From Nitrospira sp. (GTDB lineage Bacteria; Nitrospirota; Nitrospiria; Nitrospirales; Nitrospiraceae), in the NCBI GenBank assembly GCA_029194675.1, contig JARFXP010000001.1:558001-622000 (forward strand): a DNA stretch of 64,000 nt, read 5' to 3'. The translations under genes and the position numbers were made by a program. The notes under the pieces were generated by a model, which saw only the letters and a program-made list of their open reading frames with translations, ran no database searches and was not told where the DNA came from. This document shows, piece by piece, positions 14,139-24,800 of the stretch (the stretch's first letter is position 1; every line of letters starts with the position of its first letter).

Positions 14139-17100
14139 TCACGTCGAAGGTATCTCGCCAGGGTGGCGAGACAAGCGTGGTTCACCGTTACCATGAGAAG
14201 CTTCGCCCGTTGTTTGGTGTCCATCAAATGTCGATCTGGTTTGTGACTCCCCCGGATGCATCGGGTGATTCGAGCGGCCTTCCAGCCACCGATAGAGGAC
14301 CGGCAACATGATCAAGGTCAACAGCGTCGAACTTACAAGGCCGCCAATGACGACGACCGCCAATGGCCGCTGCACCTCCGAGCCGATCCCGTTGGCAAAA
14401 GCAAGTGGGACCAACCCCAAAAGTGCAACCAACGCCGTCATCAAGACGGGACGTAGCCGGAGTAGAGCGCCCGAGGTGACGGCATCATCCAAACTGTGGC
14501 CGTCCTCTCGGAGTTTGTTCATATAGGAAACGAGCACAATCCCGTTCAACACAGCCACGCCGAAGAGATTGATGAAGCCGACGGACGCCGGCACGCTGAG
14601 ATATTCCCCTGTCAGCCAGAGGGCGACGATGCCTCCGATCAGCGCGAACGGCAGATTCAAGATGATCAGCGCCGCATGGCGCAGCGAATTGAACGAGGCG
14701 AATAACAACAAAAAAATCAAACCAATGGTGATCGGCACAATGACTCTGAGCCTCGCCATGGCTCGCTGCATGTTCTCGAAAGAGCCGCCCCAGGTGATCT
14801 GGTAGCTGGACGGAAGTTTGATCTCCTTGTCGATCCTGGCTTGGGCTTCCGCAACGATACTCTCGATGTCGCGCCCGACCGTGTTGAACCCCACGTAGAT
14901 CCGTCGGTGCAACCCTTCCCGGCTGATCAGGGAGGGTCCTTCGCGTAGTTCGACCGCGGCGAGATCGCCGAGCGGAATCAGAGCCCCGGTGGCCGTCGTC
15001 AGGAGAATATCGCTGATCGTCTCGACGCTGTCCCGGTATTTTTCAGGGTACCGGAACGTCAAGTCAAAGCGCTTTTGCCCCTCATAGACACGAGTGGCCG
15101 CTTCTTGGCCGATCGCCGTCGTGATGATTTCCTGAATATCCATGACATTGATACCGTACCGGGCGATCTTGCTGCGATTGATATCGATCGTCAGATAGGT
15201 CTGGCCGAACAATTGCTCGACACGAATATCGCCGACGCCTCGTATGCTGCTCATGATCGCCTGAACTTGTTCCGCAAGAGTTCTCAGCGTCTTCAGGTCG
15301 TCACCGAGAATTTTCACTGTCGCCTCAGATCGGACTCCTGACACCAGCTCGTCAACCCGCTGCTGAATCGGCTGGCTGATGAGGAAGTTCGCGCCAGGTA
15401 CCTTCTCGATGCGTTTGCGGACTGCGTCATCGAGTGCCTGCTTGGTTTTGGCGGTCGTCCATTGATCTATCGGGACCAGGCTGATCACCGGATCGCTGGC
15501 GTTCGGTTCCTGGGGATCGTTCCCCAACTCAGTGCGCCCGATCTTGGAGACCACCATCCGAACTTCGGGCAGCTCGAGCACGGCCCGCTGCATTTGCTTT
15601 TCGATCTCGATGGATTGTTCCAATGCAATACTCGGATACCGGATCATTTGGGGAGCGATGGCCGCTTCGTTGAGGATCGGGATGAACTCTCCCCCCAGGA
15701 ACGGGAACAGGGACAAGCTGGCTCCGAGGAGCACCAACGCGCTCGTCAAGACCGTGCGGCGATGGGCCATGGCCCAATTCAGCATGGGAAGGTACGCGCG
15801 TTTGATCGACCGCAACAACCAGGGATCCTCTTCGCTCCCCTTGTTCAGTGCCATTGCGCAGAGCACCGGAGACAACGTCAGCGAGAAGGCCAACGACACG
15901 ATCAGCGCAATCATGATCGTATAGGCCAAGGGCTGGAACATTTTCCCTTCCATGCCCTGCAACGTGAGAATCGGCAGGAAGACAAGAATGATGATCAGAA
16001 TCCCGAAAATGACGGGCTGCCCCACTTCGGTCACTGCCCGGATGATGAGGCCGCTTCGGTCTCCCTGAGCCTCGCGATGTTCGGATAGATGGCGATACAC
16101 GTTCTCGACGACGACCACGGAGCCGTCCACCATCATCCCGACCGCGATGACCAGCCCGCCGAGCGACATGAGATTGGCCGTCAGCCCCACGCGGTCCATA
16201 ATGATAAAGGTGACCAGCGGTGTCACGATCAACGTGGCGGTCACGATGAGCGCGCTGCGCACGTTGCCGAGGAACAAGAATAAGATCGCCACCACCAGGA
16301 CGATGCCTTCCATGAGTGCCTTATAAACCGTGTTCAGTGCCGCGGTGATCAGTTCGATGCGGTCATAAAACGGCACGATGCGCAGGCCTCCGGGCAAAAT
16401 GCCTTTTTGCTGGATTTCTTCCACTTTGTCCTTGATGGACTGCACCACGTCCCTGGCATTGCCGCCTCGGAGCATCAACACAATGCCGGCGACCGCTTCA
16501 CGATCACCGTTGACGACGACGGCGCCATGCCGGACGGCGTGACCGATCCGAACTTCCGCCACGTCGCGGACATAGACCGGTGTTCCATGTGCTTCCTTGA
16601 CGACGATATTCTCAATATCCTCCAGCGTCTTAATAAGACCCACTCCGCGGACCACATACTTCTCGTCGTCCTTCTCAAGAATGTTTCCTCCTGCATTGGC
16701 GTTGTTCTTGGCGACGGCACCAAACACTTCGTGCAGCGCAAGACCATATTTCCTGAGCATTCCCGGTTCGACGAGCACCTGATATTGCTTGACGAAACCG
16801 CCCATCGAATTGACGTCCACAACGTCCGGTAGCCCCTTGAGCAGGGGCCTGATCACCCAGTCTTCAAGCGTGCGCCGTTCCATCAGATCCGCTTCCGTGA
16901 TCACGAACCCTGGCTGATTGTCCTGAGGTCCTTCCAGATAAAATTGATAGACTTCCCCCAGGCCTGTCGTGTTCGGAACCAGCTGTGAGACGGCCCCCGG
17001 TGGGAGCAGTTCCTGAACCTCGAGGATGCGTTCGAGGACGACTTGGCGAGCCAGATAAATATCGATGTCGTCTCGAAAGGTCACGGTAATCATGGATAGG

Positions 17101-17366
17101 CCCACCTTGGAGAGCGATCGAATATCGGTGAGTCCCGGCGCCCCGGTCAATTGCAACTCCATGGGAAACGTCACGAATCGTTCGATTTCGGCGGGTGACA
17201 GTCCCGGAACCTTGGTGACCACTTGCACCAACACAGTGGTCACATCGGGAAAGGCATCGATCGCGATCGTCCGGAAGGCATAGAACCCTCCGGCGCCCAA
17301 CAGGCAGGTCAGCGCCACGACAAGAACCCGTTGGCGGAGAGAGAACTCCAGAATGGAGGCGAGCAT
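14139..17366 (-). CDS. czcA: Heavy-metal RND efflux pump, CzcA/CusA family
   Basis: 1075 residues, the full length of HAE/HME RND permeases. It starts with the conserved first membrane helix (EFSLRQRVLVVALTCLL) and the porter-domain motif AFPDVTTVLVQV; twelve membrane helices are expected, with a cluster at about 340-540 and another at about 870-1020. The TM4 motif reads AVGMMVDGSVVVVEN near residue 413: the first Asp of the CzcA pattern (DFGIIVDG) is Ala, as in CusA-like pumps, so the metal is not certain to be Co/Zn/Cd. It uses proton import to drive metal out with the adaptor and outer-membrane channel encoded just upstream. The hydrophilic C-terminal tail of about 35 residues is unusual. 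Confidence 0.92.
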   Translation of the reverse strand: MLASILEFSLRQRVLVVALTCLLGAGGFYAFRTIAIDAFPDVTTVLVQVVTKVPGLSPAEIERFVTFPMELQLTGAPGLTDIRSLSKVGLSMITVTFRDDIDIYLARQVVLERILEVQELLPPGAVSQLVPNTTGLGEVYQFYLEGPQDNQPGFVITEADLMERRTLEDWVIRPLLKGLPDVVDVNSMGGFVKQYQVLVEPGMLRKYGLALHEVFGAVAKNNANAGGNILEKDDEKYVVRGVGLIKTLEDIENIVVKEAHGTPVYVRDVAEVRIGHAVRHGAVVVNGDREAVAGIVLMLRGGNARDVVQSIKDKVEEIQQKGILPGGLRIVPFYDRIELITAALNTVYKALMEGIVLVVAILFLFLGNVRSALIVTATLIVTPLVTFIIMDRVGLTANLMSLGGLVIAVGMMVDGSVVVVENVYRHLSEHREAQGDRSGLIIRAVTEVGQPVIFGILIIILVFLPILTLQGMEGKMFQPLAYTIMIALIVSLAFSLTLSPVLCAMALNKGSEEDPWLLRSIKRAYLPMLNWAMAHRRTVLTSALVLLGASLSLFPFLGGEFIPILNEAAIAPQMIRYPSIALEQSIEIEKQMQRAVLELPEVRMVVSKIGRTELGNDPQEPNASDPVISLVPIDQWTTAKTKQALDDAVRKRIEKVPGANFLISQPIQQRVDELVSGVRSEATVKILGDDLKTLRTLAEQVQAIMSSIRGVGDIRVEQLFGQTYLTIDINRSKIARYGINVMDIQEIITTAIGQEAATRVYEGQKRFDLTFRYPEKYRDSVETISDILLTTATGALIPLGDLAAVELREGPSLISREGLHRRIYVGFNTVGRDIESIVAEAQARIDKEIKLPSSYQITWGGSFENMQRAMARLRVIVPITIGLIFLLLFASFNSLRHAALIILNLPFALIGGIVALWLTGEYLSVPASVGFINLFGVAVLNGIVLVSYMNKLREDGHSLDDAVTSGALLRLRPVLMTALVALLGLVPLAFANGIGSEVQRPLAVVVIGGLVSSTLLTLIMLPVLYRWLEGRSNHPMHPGESQTRSTFDGHQTTGEASHGNGEPRLSRHPGEIPST

Positions 17367-17370
17367 CCGG

Positions 17371-18570
17371 CTAGACCTGCTCCCCGAGCAGCTCGGACTT
17401 GAGAACGAATGCGCCCTTCGTCACGACCGATTCCCCTTCTCGGAGCCCATCCAGCACCTTGACCTCACGGCCGTTGGAATCGCCCAGCTTCACCTCGCGG
17501 ACCTCGAAGACGCTCGGCTCACGCTGCACAAACACGAATTTTCTTTCCCGATCTCGCTGGACGGCGGCTTCCGCCACGACCAAGACGTTCAGCTCCGGCT
17601 CGGAATACACCCGAATGGTCGCGAACATTTCCGGCTTCAGCCTTTTGTCCAGATTGGGGAGTTCAAGCCGCAGATTCATCGTCCTCGTGGCGACATCGAG
17701 CACGTCGCCGACATACGTGATTGTCCCGTGGAAGACCTGGTTCGGATAGGCGTTGACGAGCACTTCGACGCGCTGATCTTCCGGGGTCGGGCCAGCATTG
17801 ATATATGGGATGTCCTTTTCAGGAATGTTGGCAAGCACCCATACCTCTGAAAGATCCGCGACGACGAACAACTTCTCTGTCGTCTCGACGACCTCTCCTT
17901 TGGTCAGATTCCTGGCGATCACCCGGCCGTCGAACGGCGCCACGATCGGCACGAATGATCGAATCGAGTGGTCGCCATCGAGTTGGCGAATCTGCTTCTC
18001 CGACATTCCATACAGTTCCAACCGATCCCGAGCTTCTCGTTTTTCCGCGCGAATACTGAGCATTTCTCCCTTACGCCGTTGAGACTCAGCCAAGCCGATG
18101 ACTTTTTCCTCCAAAAGCATCTTTGCCCGTTCATAGGATTGCTCAGCGACGTACAGCCTGGCAACCGCCTTCAGATAAGCCGATTGCGCTATGCCCAATT
18201 CGCCGCTGTATAGGAGGGCAAGCAGGTCACCTGCCTTGACCTGTTGGCCTAGATCCGCATACACCTCTGTGACCCGTCCACGTACCAGCGTCGTCACTTC
18301 CGCCAGGGCATGCTGGTTCGGTGCTATGGTGCCCGGGAAATCTCGATGGGTTCGAAATTCCTTGCGAGCGACGGGATGGACCTCTATCCCTGCACTGACT
18401 ACCTGATCACTCGGCAATCGAACGATTCCCTCGGCCGGTGTCGGCACCGGAGGCTTCGAAGCCGCGTCTCCGGAAGCAGAAAAATCGCACCCGCTACCAG
18501 CGGTCATGAGACCGATGACAACACAGGCGAGAATGTGAATCAGTCTGATCGACCGGTGAGCTTTCCTCAC
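17371..18570 (-). CDS. czcB: RND efflux periplasmic adaptor (HlyD/CzcB family)
   Basis: 399 residues. A lipobox Cys follows the signal helix (MTAGSGCDFS), so it is probably a lipoprotein. A barrel-sandwich/lipoyl segment (RGRVTEVYADLGQQVKAGDLL), an alpha-hairpin (about 130-200), and a beta-barrel with membrane-proximal region (FVPIVAPFDGRVIARNLTKG, then NVLVVAEAAVQRDRERKFVFV) are in the usual order. It bridges the RND pump and the outer-membrane channel. Its start overlaps the czcC stop by 4 nt, and czcA follows after 4 bases. Confidence 0.92.
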   Translation of the reverse strand: MRKAHRSIRLIHILACVVIGLMTAGSGCDFSASGDAASKPPVPTPAEGIVRLPSDQVVSAGIEVHPVARKEFRTHRDFPGTIAPNQHALAEVTTLVRGRVTEVYADLGQQVKAGDLLALLYSGELGIAQSAYLKAVARLYVAEQSYERAKMLLEEKVIGLAESQRRKGEMLSIRAEKREARDRLELYGMSEKQIRQLDGDHSIRSFVPIVAPFDGRVIARNLTKGEVVETTEKLFVVADLSEVWVLANIPEKDIPYINAGPTPEDQRVEVLVNAYPNQVFHGTITYVGDVLDVATRTMNLRLELPNLDKRLKPEMFATIRVYSEPELNVLVVAEAAVQRDRERKFVFVQREPSVFEVREVKLGDSNGREVKVLDGLREGESVVTKGAFVLKSELLGEQV

Positions 18571-19823
18571 AACAATCCTCCCACCGCCTGTTCAAGTCTG
18601 GTCAGCGAGACGGAGAGGTCGTGCCGTGCTTGGGCGTAGTCCAGTAGGATTTGCCGTTGTACACGTTGCGCATCGAATACTTCGAGCAGGCTGGAGGCCC
18701 CTTGCTGGAAGCTAAACTGCGCAATCCTCAGAGCCTCTTGAGCCTGTCTCAGTAGGCCTTTATCGAACACCTCAATCAACTCCGCCGTGGTGCGGACATC
18801 CTGATAGTGTTGATAGACGGCGCGTCCCAGTTCGTTGTGCATCCGGAGCAGCTCGGCTTCCTCACGACGCTTCGCGCCTAACGATGAAGCAATTTCTCCC
18901 TGACGCCGGTACCAAAGCGGCAGTGGAACGGAGAGGCCCCCTTGGATCGCTTCCCGCCCGATTTCGCGCCAATAACTGCCGACGACGGTGAGATTCGGCA
19001 CCCGCGCTTGCCGTTCAAATTCAATCTTCCAATCCGATTGCTCTACGGACTTCAGCAAGCGCTGGATAGTCGGATGCTGCTCCATCATACGGGCCATTAA
19101 ACTTTCAATCCGCAAGTCACGAGGAAGCATTCTGAATTCACCGTGGACCATATAGGTTGGCCCGAGCGCACCACCGGTCAAGGTGTCGACAGCAACGCGG
19201 TTGACCCGAACAAGATTATCCGCACGTGCGAGTAGCTGCCGAGCCTTCAGGACTTCGACCTCGGCCTTGATGGATTCAAATTGAGGCGCTTCGCCCGACG
19301 TGACCCTTGCTTTCACGATCCGCGCCACCCCCTCGACGATGTCAAGGTTCTGGCGCGCGAGGTCGGCGCCTTGTTGTGCCAACAACAGATCATAGAAGCC
19401 CACCTTCACCTGCGAAACTAAATTCAATCGGGTCTCCAACATGCCGACGTTGGCGGTCGCCAGCCCGAGATCCGCAACTCGTTGCCGAGCGGCCCGCATG
19501 GCCGGCCATTCGAACGGTTGACCGACTGTCACGTTATATTCGGTGATTGACGTAACATTCTCCGGTGGTCCAACGATCGTGTCTTTAAGATTCCCATGAC
19601 CGCCGTGGCTGAGTACAGTCGGGTTGGGGTACGCGCCTGCCGTTACCTGGTGACCCTTCTGCTGGTCGATGTTTCCCTCGGCGAGCGAAACCAAAGGATT
19701 TCTCGCCAAAGCCAGATTGACGATCATGTCGAGACTGTACAGCTGCCCATCGGATTGTGCAGAGGCCGTGGTCACACCAAGTCCTAGACTCATCCCACAT
19801 ACCAGCACGAGAACTATTCTCAT
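18567..19823 (-). CDS. czcC: Outer-membrane efflux channel, TolC/CzcC family
   Basis: About 418 residues. A signal peptide (MRIVLVLVCGMSLGLGVTTA) precedes two OEP repeats with long helices, e.g. LLLAQQGADLARQNLDIVEG and QEALRIAQFSFQQGASSLLEVF, ending near RHDLSVSLTRLEQAVGG. It forms the trimeric exit duct of the efflux complex. It is the first gene of the czcCBA-type operon. The start ATG 19823 has AGGAG six bases ahead; the frame opens at 19877. Confidence 0.9.
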   Translation of the reverse strand: MRIVLVLVCGMSLGLGVTTASAQSDGQLYSLDMIVNLALARNPLVSLAEGNIDQQKGHQVTAGAYPNPTVLSHGGHGNLKDTIVGPPENVTSITEYNVTVGQPFEWPAMRAARQRVADLGLATANVGMLETRLNLVSQVKVGFYDLLLAQQGADLARQNLDIVEGVARIVKARVTSGEAPQFESIKAEVEVLKARQLLARADNLVRVNRVAVDTLTGGALGPTYMVHGEFRMLPRDLRIESLMARMMEQHPTIQRLLKSVEQSDWKIEFERQARVPNLTVVGSYWREIGREAIQGGLSVPLPLWYRRQGEIASSLGAKRREEAELLRMHNELGRAVYQHYQDVRTTAELIEVFDKGLLRQAQEALRIAQFSFQQGASSLLEVFDAQRVQRQILLDYAQARHDLSVSLTRLEQAVGGLL

Positions 19824-19892
19824 CGTCATCTCCTGTGGCAACATCATTGACGGCAAATCATGGTAGACCGAATGCATTCTATTTTCAAATGT

Positions 19893-20753
19893 CTAGGCAA
19901 TGCGCTGGGGTCTTGCCGAACCGCACTCGGACTCGAGCGGCAATCCGCTGAAGTAGAACGCCGAGATCGCCGCGGTTGCCGCGACATTCAATGACTCCAC
20001 CCCCTGGGCCAGGGGAATAGAAAACCTGACGCGAGACGCCTTCACGATGTCCGGAGCCAACCCCGCTCCTTCGTTTCCAACAGCAATCATGAGGCGGCTG
20101 GGTATCGTCCGAATACTCCTGATCGGGATAATATCAGTCGAAGCCAGGACTGCCGAATAGATGTCACATCCGTACGAGGAGAAGGCTCGAAAGTCTCGCG
20201 CCTGGAAGACCGGAAGGCTCAGGATGGTGCCGGCCGTAGCACGAATGACTTTAGGGCTGAAGTGATCGGCGGAATCGGCACTCAACCATACTCCGGACAG
20301 ATTCAACGCCGCGGCTGTTCGGATAATCGCTCCCACATTCGCTGGATCTTGAAGCCTGTCCCCGTAGATTCCAAATACTCTCGATTGCTTGAACACCTGC
20401 TCCTCGTCCCATCGAGGCTGACGGACGACCGCGAGCATCCCTTGCGGCATCTCCACATCGCTCAACTTTTCGAAATCGGCGTCCGGGCAAACAAACTGGC
20501 GCACAGACAGTTTCGTGCGCACCTTGCGGTCCGCCTCGGCCTCGTCAGAGAGAAGCCGCGGCGATACGATCAGGCTGAGGATGGACTGAGGGTGCCGATG
20601 AATCAGATCAAGACAGGACTTGGTCCCTTCAAGGACAAAGGCTCCTTCTCTCGATCTGGTTTTCTTATCGCGAAACAGTTGCCGGATCAGGGAGGTCTGT
20701 GCACGAGTGAGAGCCGGTAGCTTCGGCACGGCACCCACTATACACCTATACAC
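19893..20753 (-). CDS. SpoU/TrmH-family RNA 2'-O-methyltransferase
   Basis: 286 residues as drawn. The N-terminal substrate-binding domain is about 1-115 (RQLFRDKKTRSREGAFVLEG). The C-terminal SPOUT domain holds all three motifs: DPANVGAIIRTAAAL, IAVGNEGAGL and SLNVAATAAISAF. It should methylate a ribose in rRNA or tRNA; which base cannot be told from this sequence. The start is not firm: GTG codons at 20753 and 20729 are both possible. Confidence 0.88.
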   Translation of the reverse strand: MYRCIVGAVPKLPALTRAQTSLIRQLFRDKKTRSREGAFVLEGTKSCLDLIHRHPQSILSLIVSPRLLSDEAEADRKVRTKLSVRQFVCPDADFEKLSDVEMPQGMLAVVRQPRWDEEQVFKQSRVFGIYGDRLQDPANVGAIIRTAAALNLSGVWLSADSADHFSPKVIRATAGTILSLPVFQARDFRAFSSYGCDIYSAVLASTDIIPIRSIRTIPSRLMIAVGNEGAGLAPDIVKASRVRFSIPLAQGVESLNVAATAAISAFYFSGLPLESECGSARPQRIA

Positions 20754-20802
20754 CCGTCATCACACTGAAGAACATACGTACCAAGACAGCTGCAGCCGTC
20801 GA

Positions 20803-21144
20803 TCACCTGCGCCTTCGTTCGGAGGCTGCTTCCGCCGCACGGATACGCTGCGCCCTCACCTTGGCTCGCTTCAGTGCAGTCAGCTTTCCGCGAGTCCGAG
20901 TTTGCTCGAACTGCAACTGTTCAAGCTGAGACTTCAAGTGGGCCTTTTCCTGCTTGTGCAGACTTGCGCATTCCGCCTTGGACAGCTGAGTCCAATCCCC
21001 GCTGTTCCTGGCACGCTTGATTCGTTCCTCCAAGGATTCTCGAAGTTGCCTGGCCCTCATCGTCATGAGAGATTTAAGCGCCTCTTGACGACGCTGGACC
21101 TCTTCTTCTTCAGCCATGATGCCCCGAATATCGGTTCCTAACAT
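20803..21144 (-). CDS. Small coiled-coil protein
   Basis: 113 residues, almost all helical and highly charged (EEEEVQRRQEALKSLM, HKQEKAHLKSQLEQLQFEQ), ending in a basic run (ASERRRR). Two coiled-coil segments are likely. AAGGAGGTG before the ATG is a strong ribosome-binding site. I do not recognise a family; it could be a small DNA- or RNA-associated protein. It lies upstream of the SpoU methyltransferase in the same direction. Confidence 0.6.
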   Translation of the reverse strand: MLGTDIRGIMAEEEEVQRRQEALKSLMTMRARQLRESLEERIKRARNSGDWTQLSKAECASLHKQEKAHLKSQLEQLQFEQTRTRGKLTALKRAKVRAQRIRAAEAASERRRR

Positions 21145-21305
21145 GGGTCCCCACCTCCTTCAACGAGATGAAACTTGCGGCAGCATTATACCGATTTCAT
21201 GCCTGATCTTGAAGTAGCACATAAGATGTTCATATTACTGAACAAATCACATTTTCCTCGCGCAATGTTATTGCAGCTCACCCCTTCGTTGTGTATTATG
21301 GCCCT

Positions 21306-21767
21306 ATGTCGATAGGGCAATTCATCCGGGGCTGGAGACTCTCGAGAAACCAATCCATCCAATCGTTATCAGACGCGGCAGGTATTTCCCACAGCTTCCT
21401 TGAGCAGATCGAGGCGGATCAGGCGGACCCCACAGCCGGTACGATTGAAGCGATTGCTTCCGCCTTTCGCATTCCTCCCTCATGGCTGTTCGACAGTCCA
21501 CACTCCTTCGAATGCCTGTTCGCAGAGTCAGATGAGATGGAAGAGCCGCGCGCTTCTCAGATAGATCCGGTCACAGAACGGATCTTGGCGGGATCCCACA
21601 CTGATCGATCGCTCTATGTCCTTTTGACGACACTCATGCAAGCCGGTGACCCAAGATTCTTGCGGGCCGCTGAGATGAGTCTCCGCAGTTTGGTGAAACA
21701 ATCTCGGGAAACGCCCGTGCCGTGGCAACAACGCCCTTCAGGACACTTCGAGCCCCCCAGCGATTAG
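21306..21767 (+). CDS. XRE-family transcriptional regulator
   Basis: 153 residues. Residues 3-65 form a lambda-repressor-like HTH (IGQFIRGWRLSRNQSIQSLSD, GISHSFLEQIEADQADPTAG, TIEAIASAFRIPPSWLF). The C-terminal part has no recognised sensor domain. It is convergent with the giant RTX gene (40 bases between stops) and divergent from the coiled-coil gene. The start at ATG 21306 begins right at the HTH; the frame opens at 21291. Confidence 0.78.
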   Translation: MSIGQFIRGWRLSRNQSIQSLSDAAGISHSFLEQIEADQADPTAGTIEAIASAFRIPPSWLFDSPHSFECLFAESDEMEEPRASQIDPVTERILAGSHTDRSLYVLLTTLMQAGDPRFLRAAEMSLRSLVKQSRETPVPWQQRPSGHFEPPSD

Positions 21768-21807
21768 TGCGACCATCTGAACCCTCTGAGCCACTCCTAC
21801 TCCTCAT

Positions 21808-24800
21808 CTATTGCCAGCTGGCAGCGAGAACGGCCTGCACATCCAGCGGCTGCTGATCGATGGCTTGATCCCAGGTGAGGCCGGTCTGCCGCGTAAAACC
21901 CGCCATCGCTTGGATGAGCTGGTCCACTTGCGTACTGAGCAGAATCTCTCCGTTGCCTGTTTGAATCGTTTCCGTACGATTCGCTGTGCTCGTATACCAG
22001 TTCTGGATCGTGACCGTATCCGTCGAACCATGGATGGCTAATCGCAGGTCATTGGCCTGGCGGCTGATCACGAGATCCAGCGGATTGATGCCGGTATCAT
22101 AGAGAATCTGGTCCGCTGGCCCGCTATTGTCCCGCACCACATCTTGCCCCTCACCGCGAGAGAACAGGAAGGTATCGTTCCCTGTCCCTCCGATGAGCAC
22201 GTCGTTTCCCAATTCGCCGGATAGTATGTCGTTGCCGTTTCCGCCGTTAAGGACATTGTTGGCACCGTTGCCGGTGAGCATATTGTTGAGCGAATTACCC
22301 GTTCCATTGACGGCACTGATTCCGGTCAACGTGAGATTTTCCACGTTCGCACCGAGCGTATGGGTCAGGCCCGTCTGAACCTCATCAGTCCCCCCATCAG
22401 CGACCTCCACCACGGTGTCTCCAGAACCAATGATGTAGGTATCGTTGCCGCCTCCTCCTGTCAGGGTATTGCCCGCTAGGCTAAGCAGACCATTCAGCAC
22501 ATTGGCCCGCTCGTTGCCGGTTCCACTGATCGCGGTGAAGCCCACCAGAGTCAGATTCTCCACGTTGTCAGCAAGGGTGTGGGTGATGCTACTGACCACC
22601 GTGTCCGTACCGCTGTTTACCTCTTCAATGACCGTATCATCGACACCGATCACATAGGTATCATTGCCTAACAACCCAGTCAGCACGTTGGCGGCACTAT
22701 TGCCCGTGAGCCGGTTGTCAAGATCGTTGCCGATCCCATTGATCGCCGCCGAGCCAGTCAAGACCAGGTGTTCTACATTCACCCCAAGACCATAGGTCAC
22801 AGAGCTGGCGACCGTGTCGACGCCTTCGTTGGCCGCTTCGGTCACGACATCACCGGCCTGATCCACTATATACAAGTCATTCCCCGCACCACCGACCATG
22901 GTATCGGCCCCGGCCTTGCCGTCCAACAGGTTGGCCTCGCTGTTGCCGGCCAGCTGATTGCTCAAGGTATTCCCCGTCCCCATGCTTGGCCCAGTCCCTG
23001 TCAGTATCAGGTTTTCGACATTCGGACCCACGGTATAGGTAAGGAGCGAGGTCTGCACCGTATCGGTGCCTTCATCAACCAATTCGCTCACGACATCACC
23101 GGTGGCATCCACGACATAGGTGTCATTGCCGTGGCCACCATACATTGTGTCGTTGCCGGCGCCGCCGTCGAGCAGATCATCACCCTGTCCACCATTTAAC
23201 TGATCGCTCCCTGCCAGCCCGCGCAACGTATCGTCGCTCCGGCCGCTGGTCAGCACATCGTTTTCCAGCGTGCCCACGAGTGTTTGGGGCAGAGGACCAG
23301 AGATAGAGAGCGTGAAGAATTCGGTCGTGCTGAGATGACCCTGGTCTGTGGCAGTGACGGCGAGCTGCAGCACACCAGCATCGCCGGCACCTGGCGTACC
23401 GCTGAACGTGCGTGTGATCGGATCGAAGCCCAGCCATGCCGGCAGCGGGCTGCCGGTGGCCAACGTGGCTTCATAGGATAGCTCATCGCCGTGGATCTGG
23501 TCTGGGTCGGTGAAGGTAGTACTGGGAACCGTAAAAACGAACGGTGAGTCTTCGGCGGCGGTCTGGTCTGCCACCGGAACCGTGACCGTCGGGGCATGGT
23601 TCGGAGGATAGAGGTCAATCAGGTTCATCACGTTCCCGTCGGCAAACTCCAGTGCCGAAACCACCAGGGAACCATTCGTGCCACGGGGGTCAAAATCGGC
23701 AAGCACCAGTCGATCGGTCCCATCGATCCCGACATAGATAGTCAAGGTGCGCGCAGCCTCGTCTTGCATGAAGATCAAGTCATTTTGACTGATGCCGGCT
23801 CCAAATCGAATTCGATTCCCTGCGCCGAGCAGCGCCGTATCATCAACCGTGTCACTTCCATCACCAATGTTAAAAATGTAGGTATCGCTTCCGAGACCGC
23901 CCGTCAGTGAATCGTTGCCGCGCCCACCGATCAAGAGATCGTCCCCTGCGAGACCCGTGATCCGATCAACCACATTCGTGCCGGTGATGGAGTCATTGCC
24001 GTCGGTCCCCGTCAGATCAAACCCGCGTTGGACAAGCTCGTCATAAGACAGGACGGTGCCATCGACAAATCGGAAGGTTTCGATCGTGCGCGGCCCCAAC
24101 ACATTGTTTGGATCAAAATAGGACAGATGAAGAGCATCACCGCCGGTGCCGATACGCATCAGCAGCGAACCCAAATCCAGACTGAGATCGGTGGGATCGA
24201 TTCCCGCACCAAATTCGAGCGTATTCGTACCGCTAGGTAGGCTTGTATCATTGATCGTATCGACTCCGTCACCAGGATTATAGACATAGGTGTCGTCGCC
24301 AGGACCGCCCGTAAGCGTGTCATCCCCGGTTCCTCCGGCAATGGTGTCGTCACCGGCACCGGTATCCACGATGTCGTTGCCACCGAGCGCATCGATTACA
24401 TCATCCCCGGTTCCGGTCGTGATCGTGTCGTTCCCTTCGGTGATAGTCGGTCCGAAGAAGCCGGCAAGGCTTGCCGTGCTGCCATCTGAGAAGGCAAGAG
24501 TTTCAACGACGGATGTGCCATTCACACCGGTCAGATCGAAGCCGTTTAGCACCAGCCGGTCCGTCCCACCCGTGCCGACTTGAATGGTGAGCGTTCGAGC
24601 GACTTCATCATGCGCCACGGTGAGGTCATTCCGGCTGATCCCTACGCCGAATTGAATTCGGTTCCCCTCGCCGACAGCCGCGACATCCTCGATCGTATCG
24701 ATGCCGTCGCCGAGATTGAAGAGATAGGTATCGTGGCCGGCCCCACCGCGGAGCATGTCGTTGCCGAGCCCGCCAACGAGAGTATCGTGACCTGTGAGAC

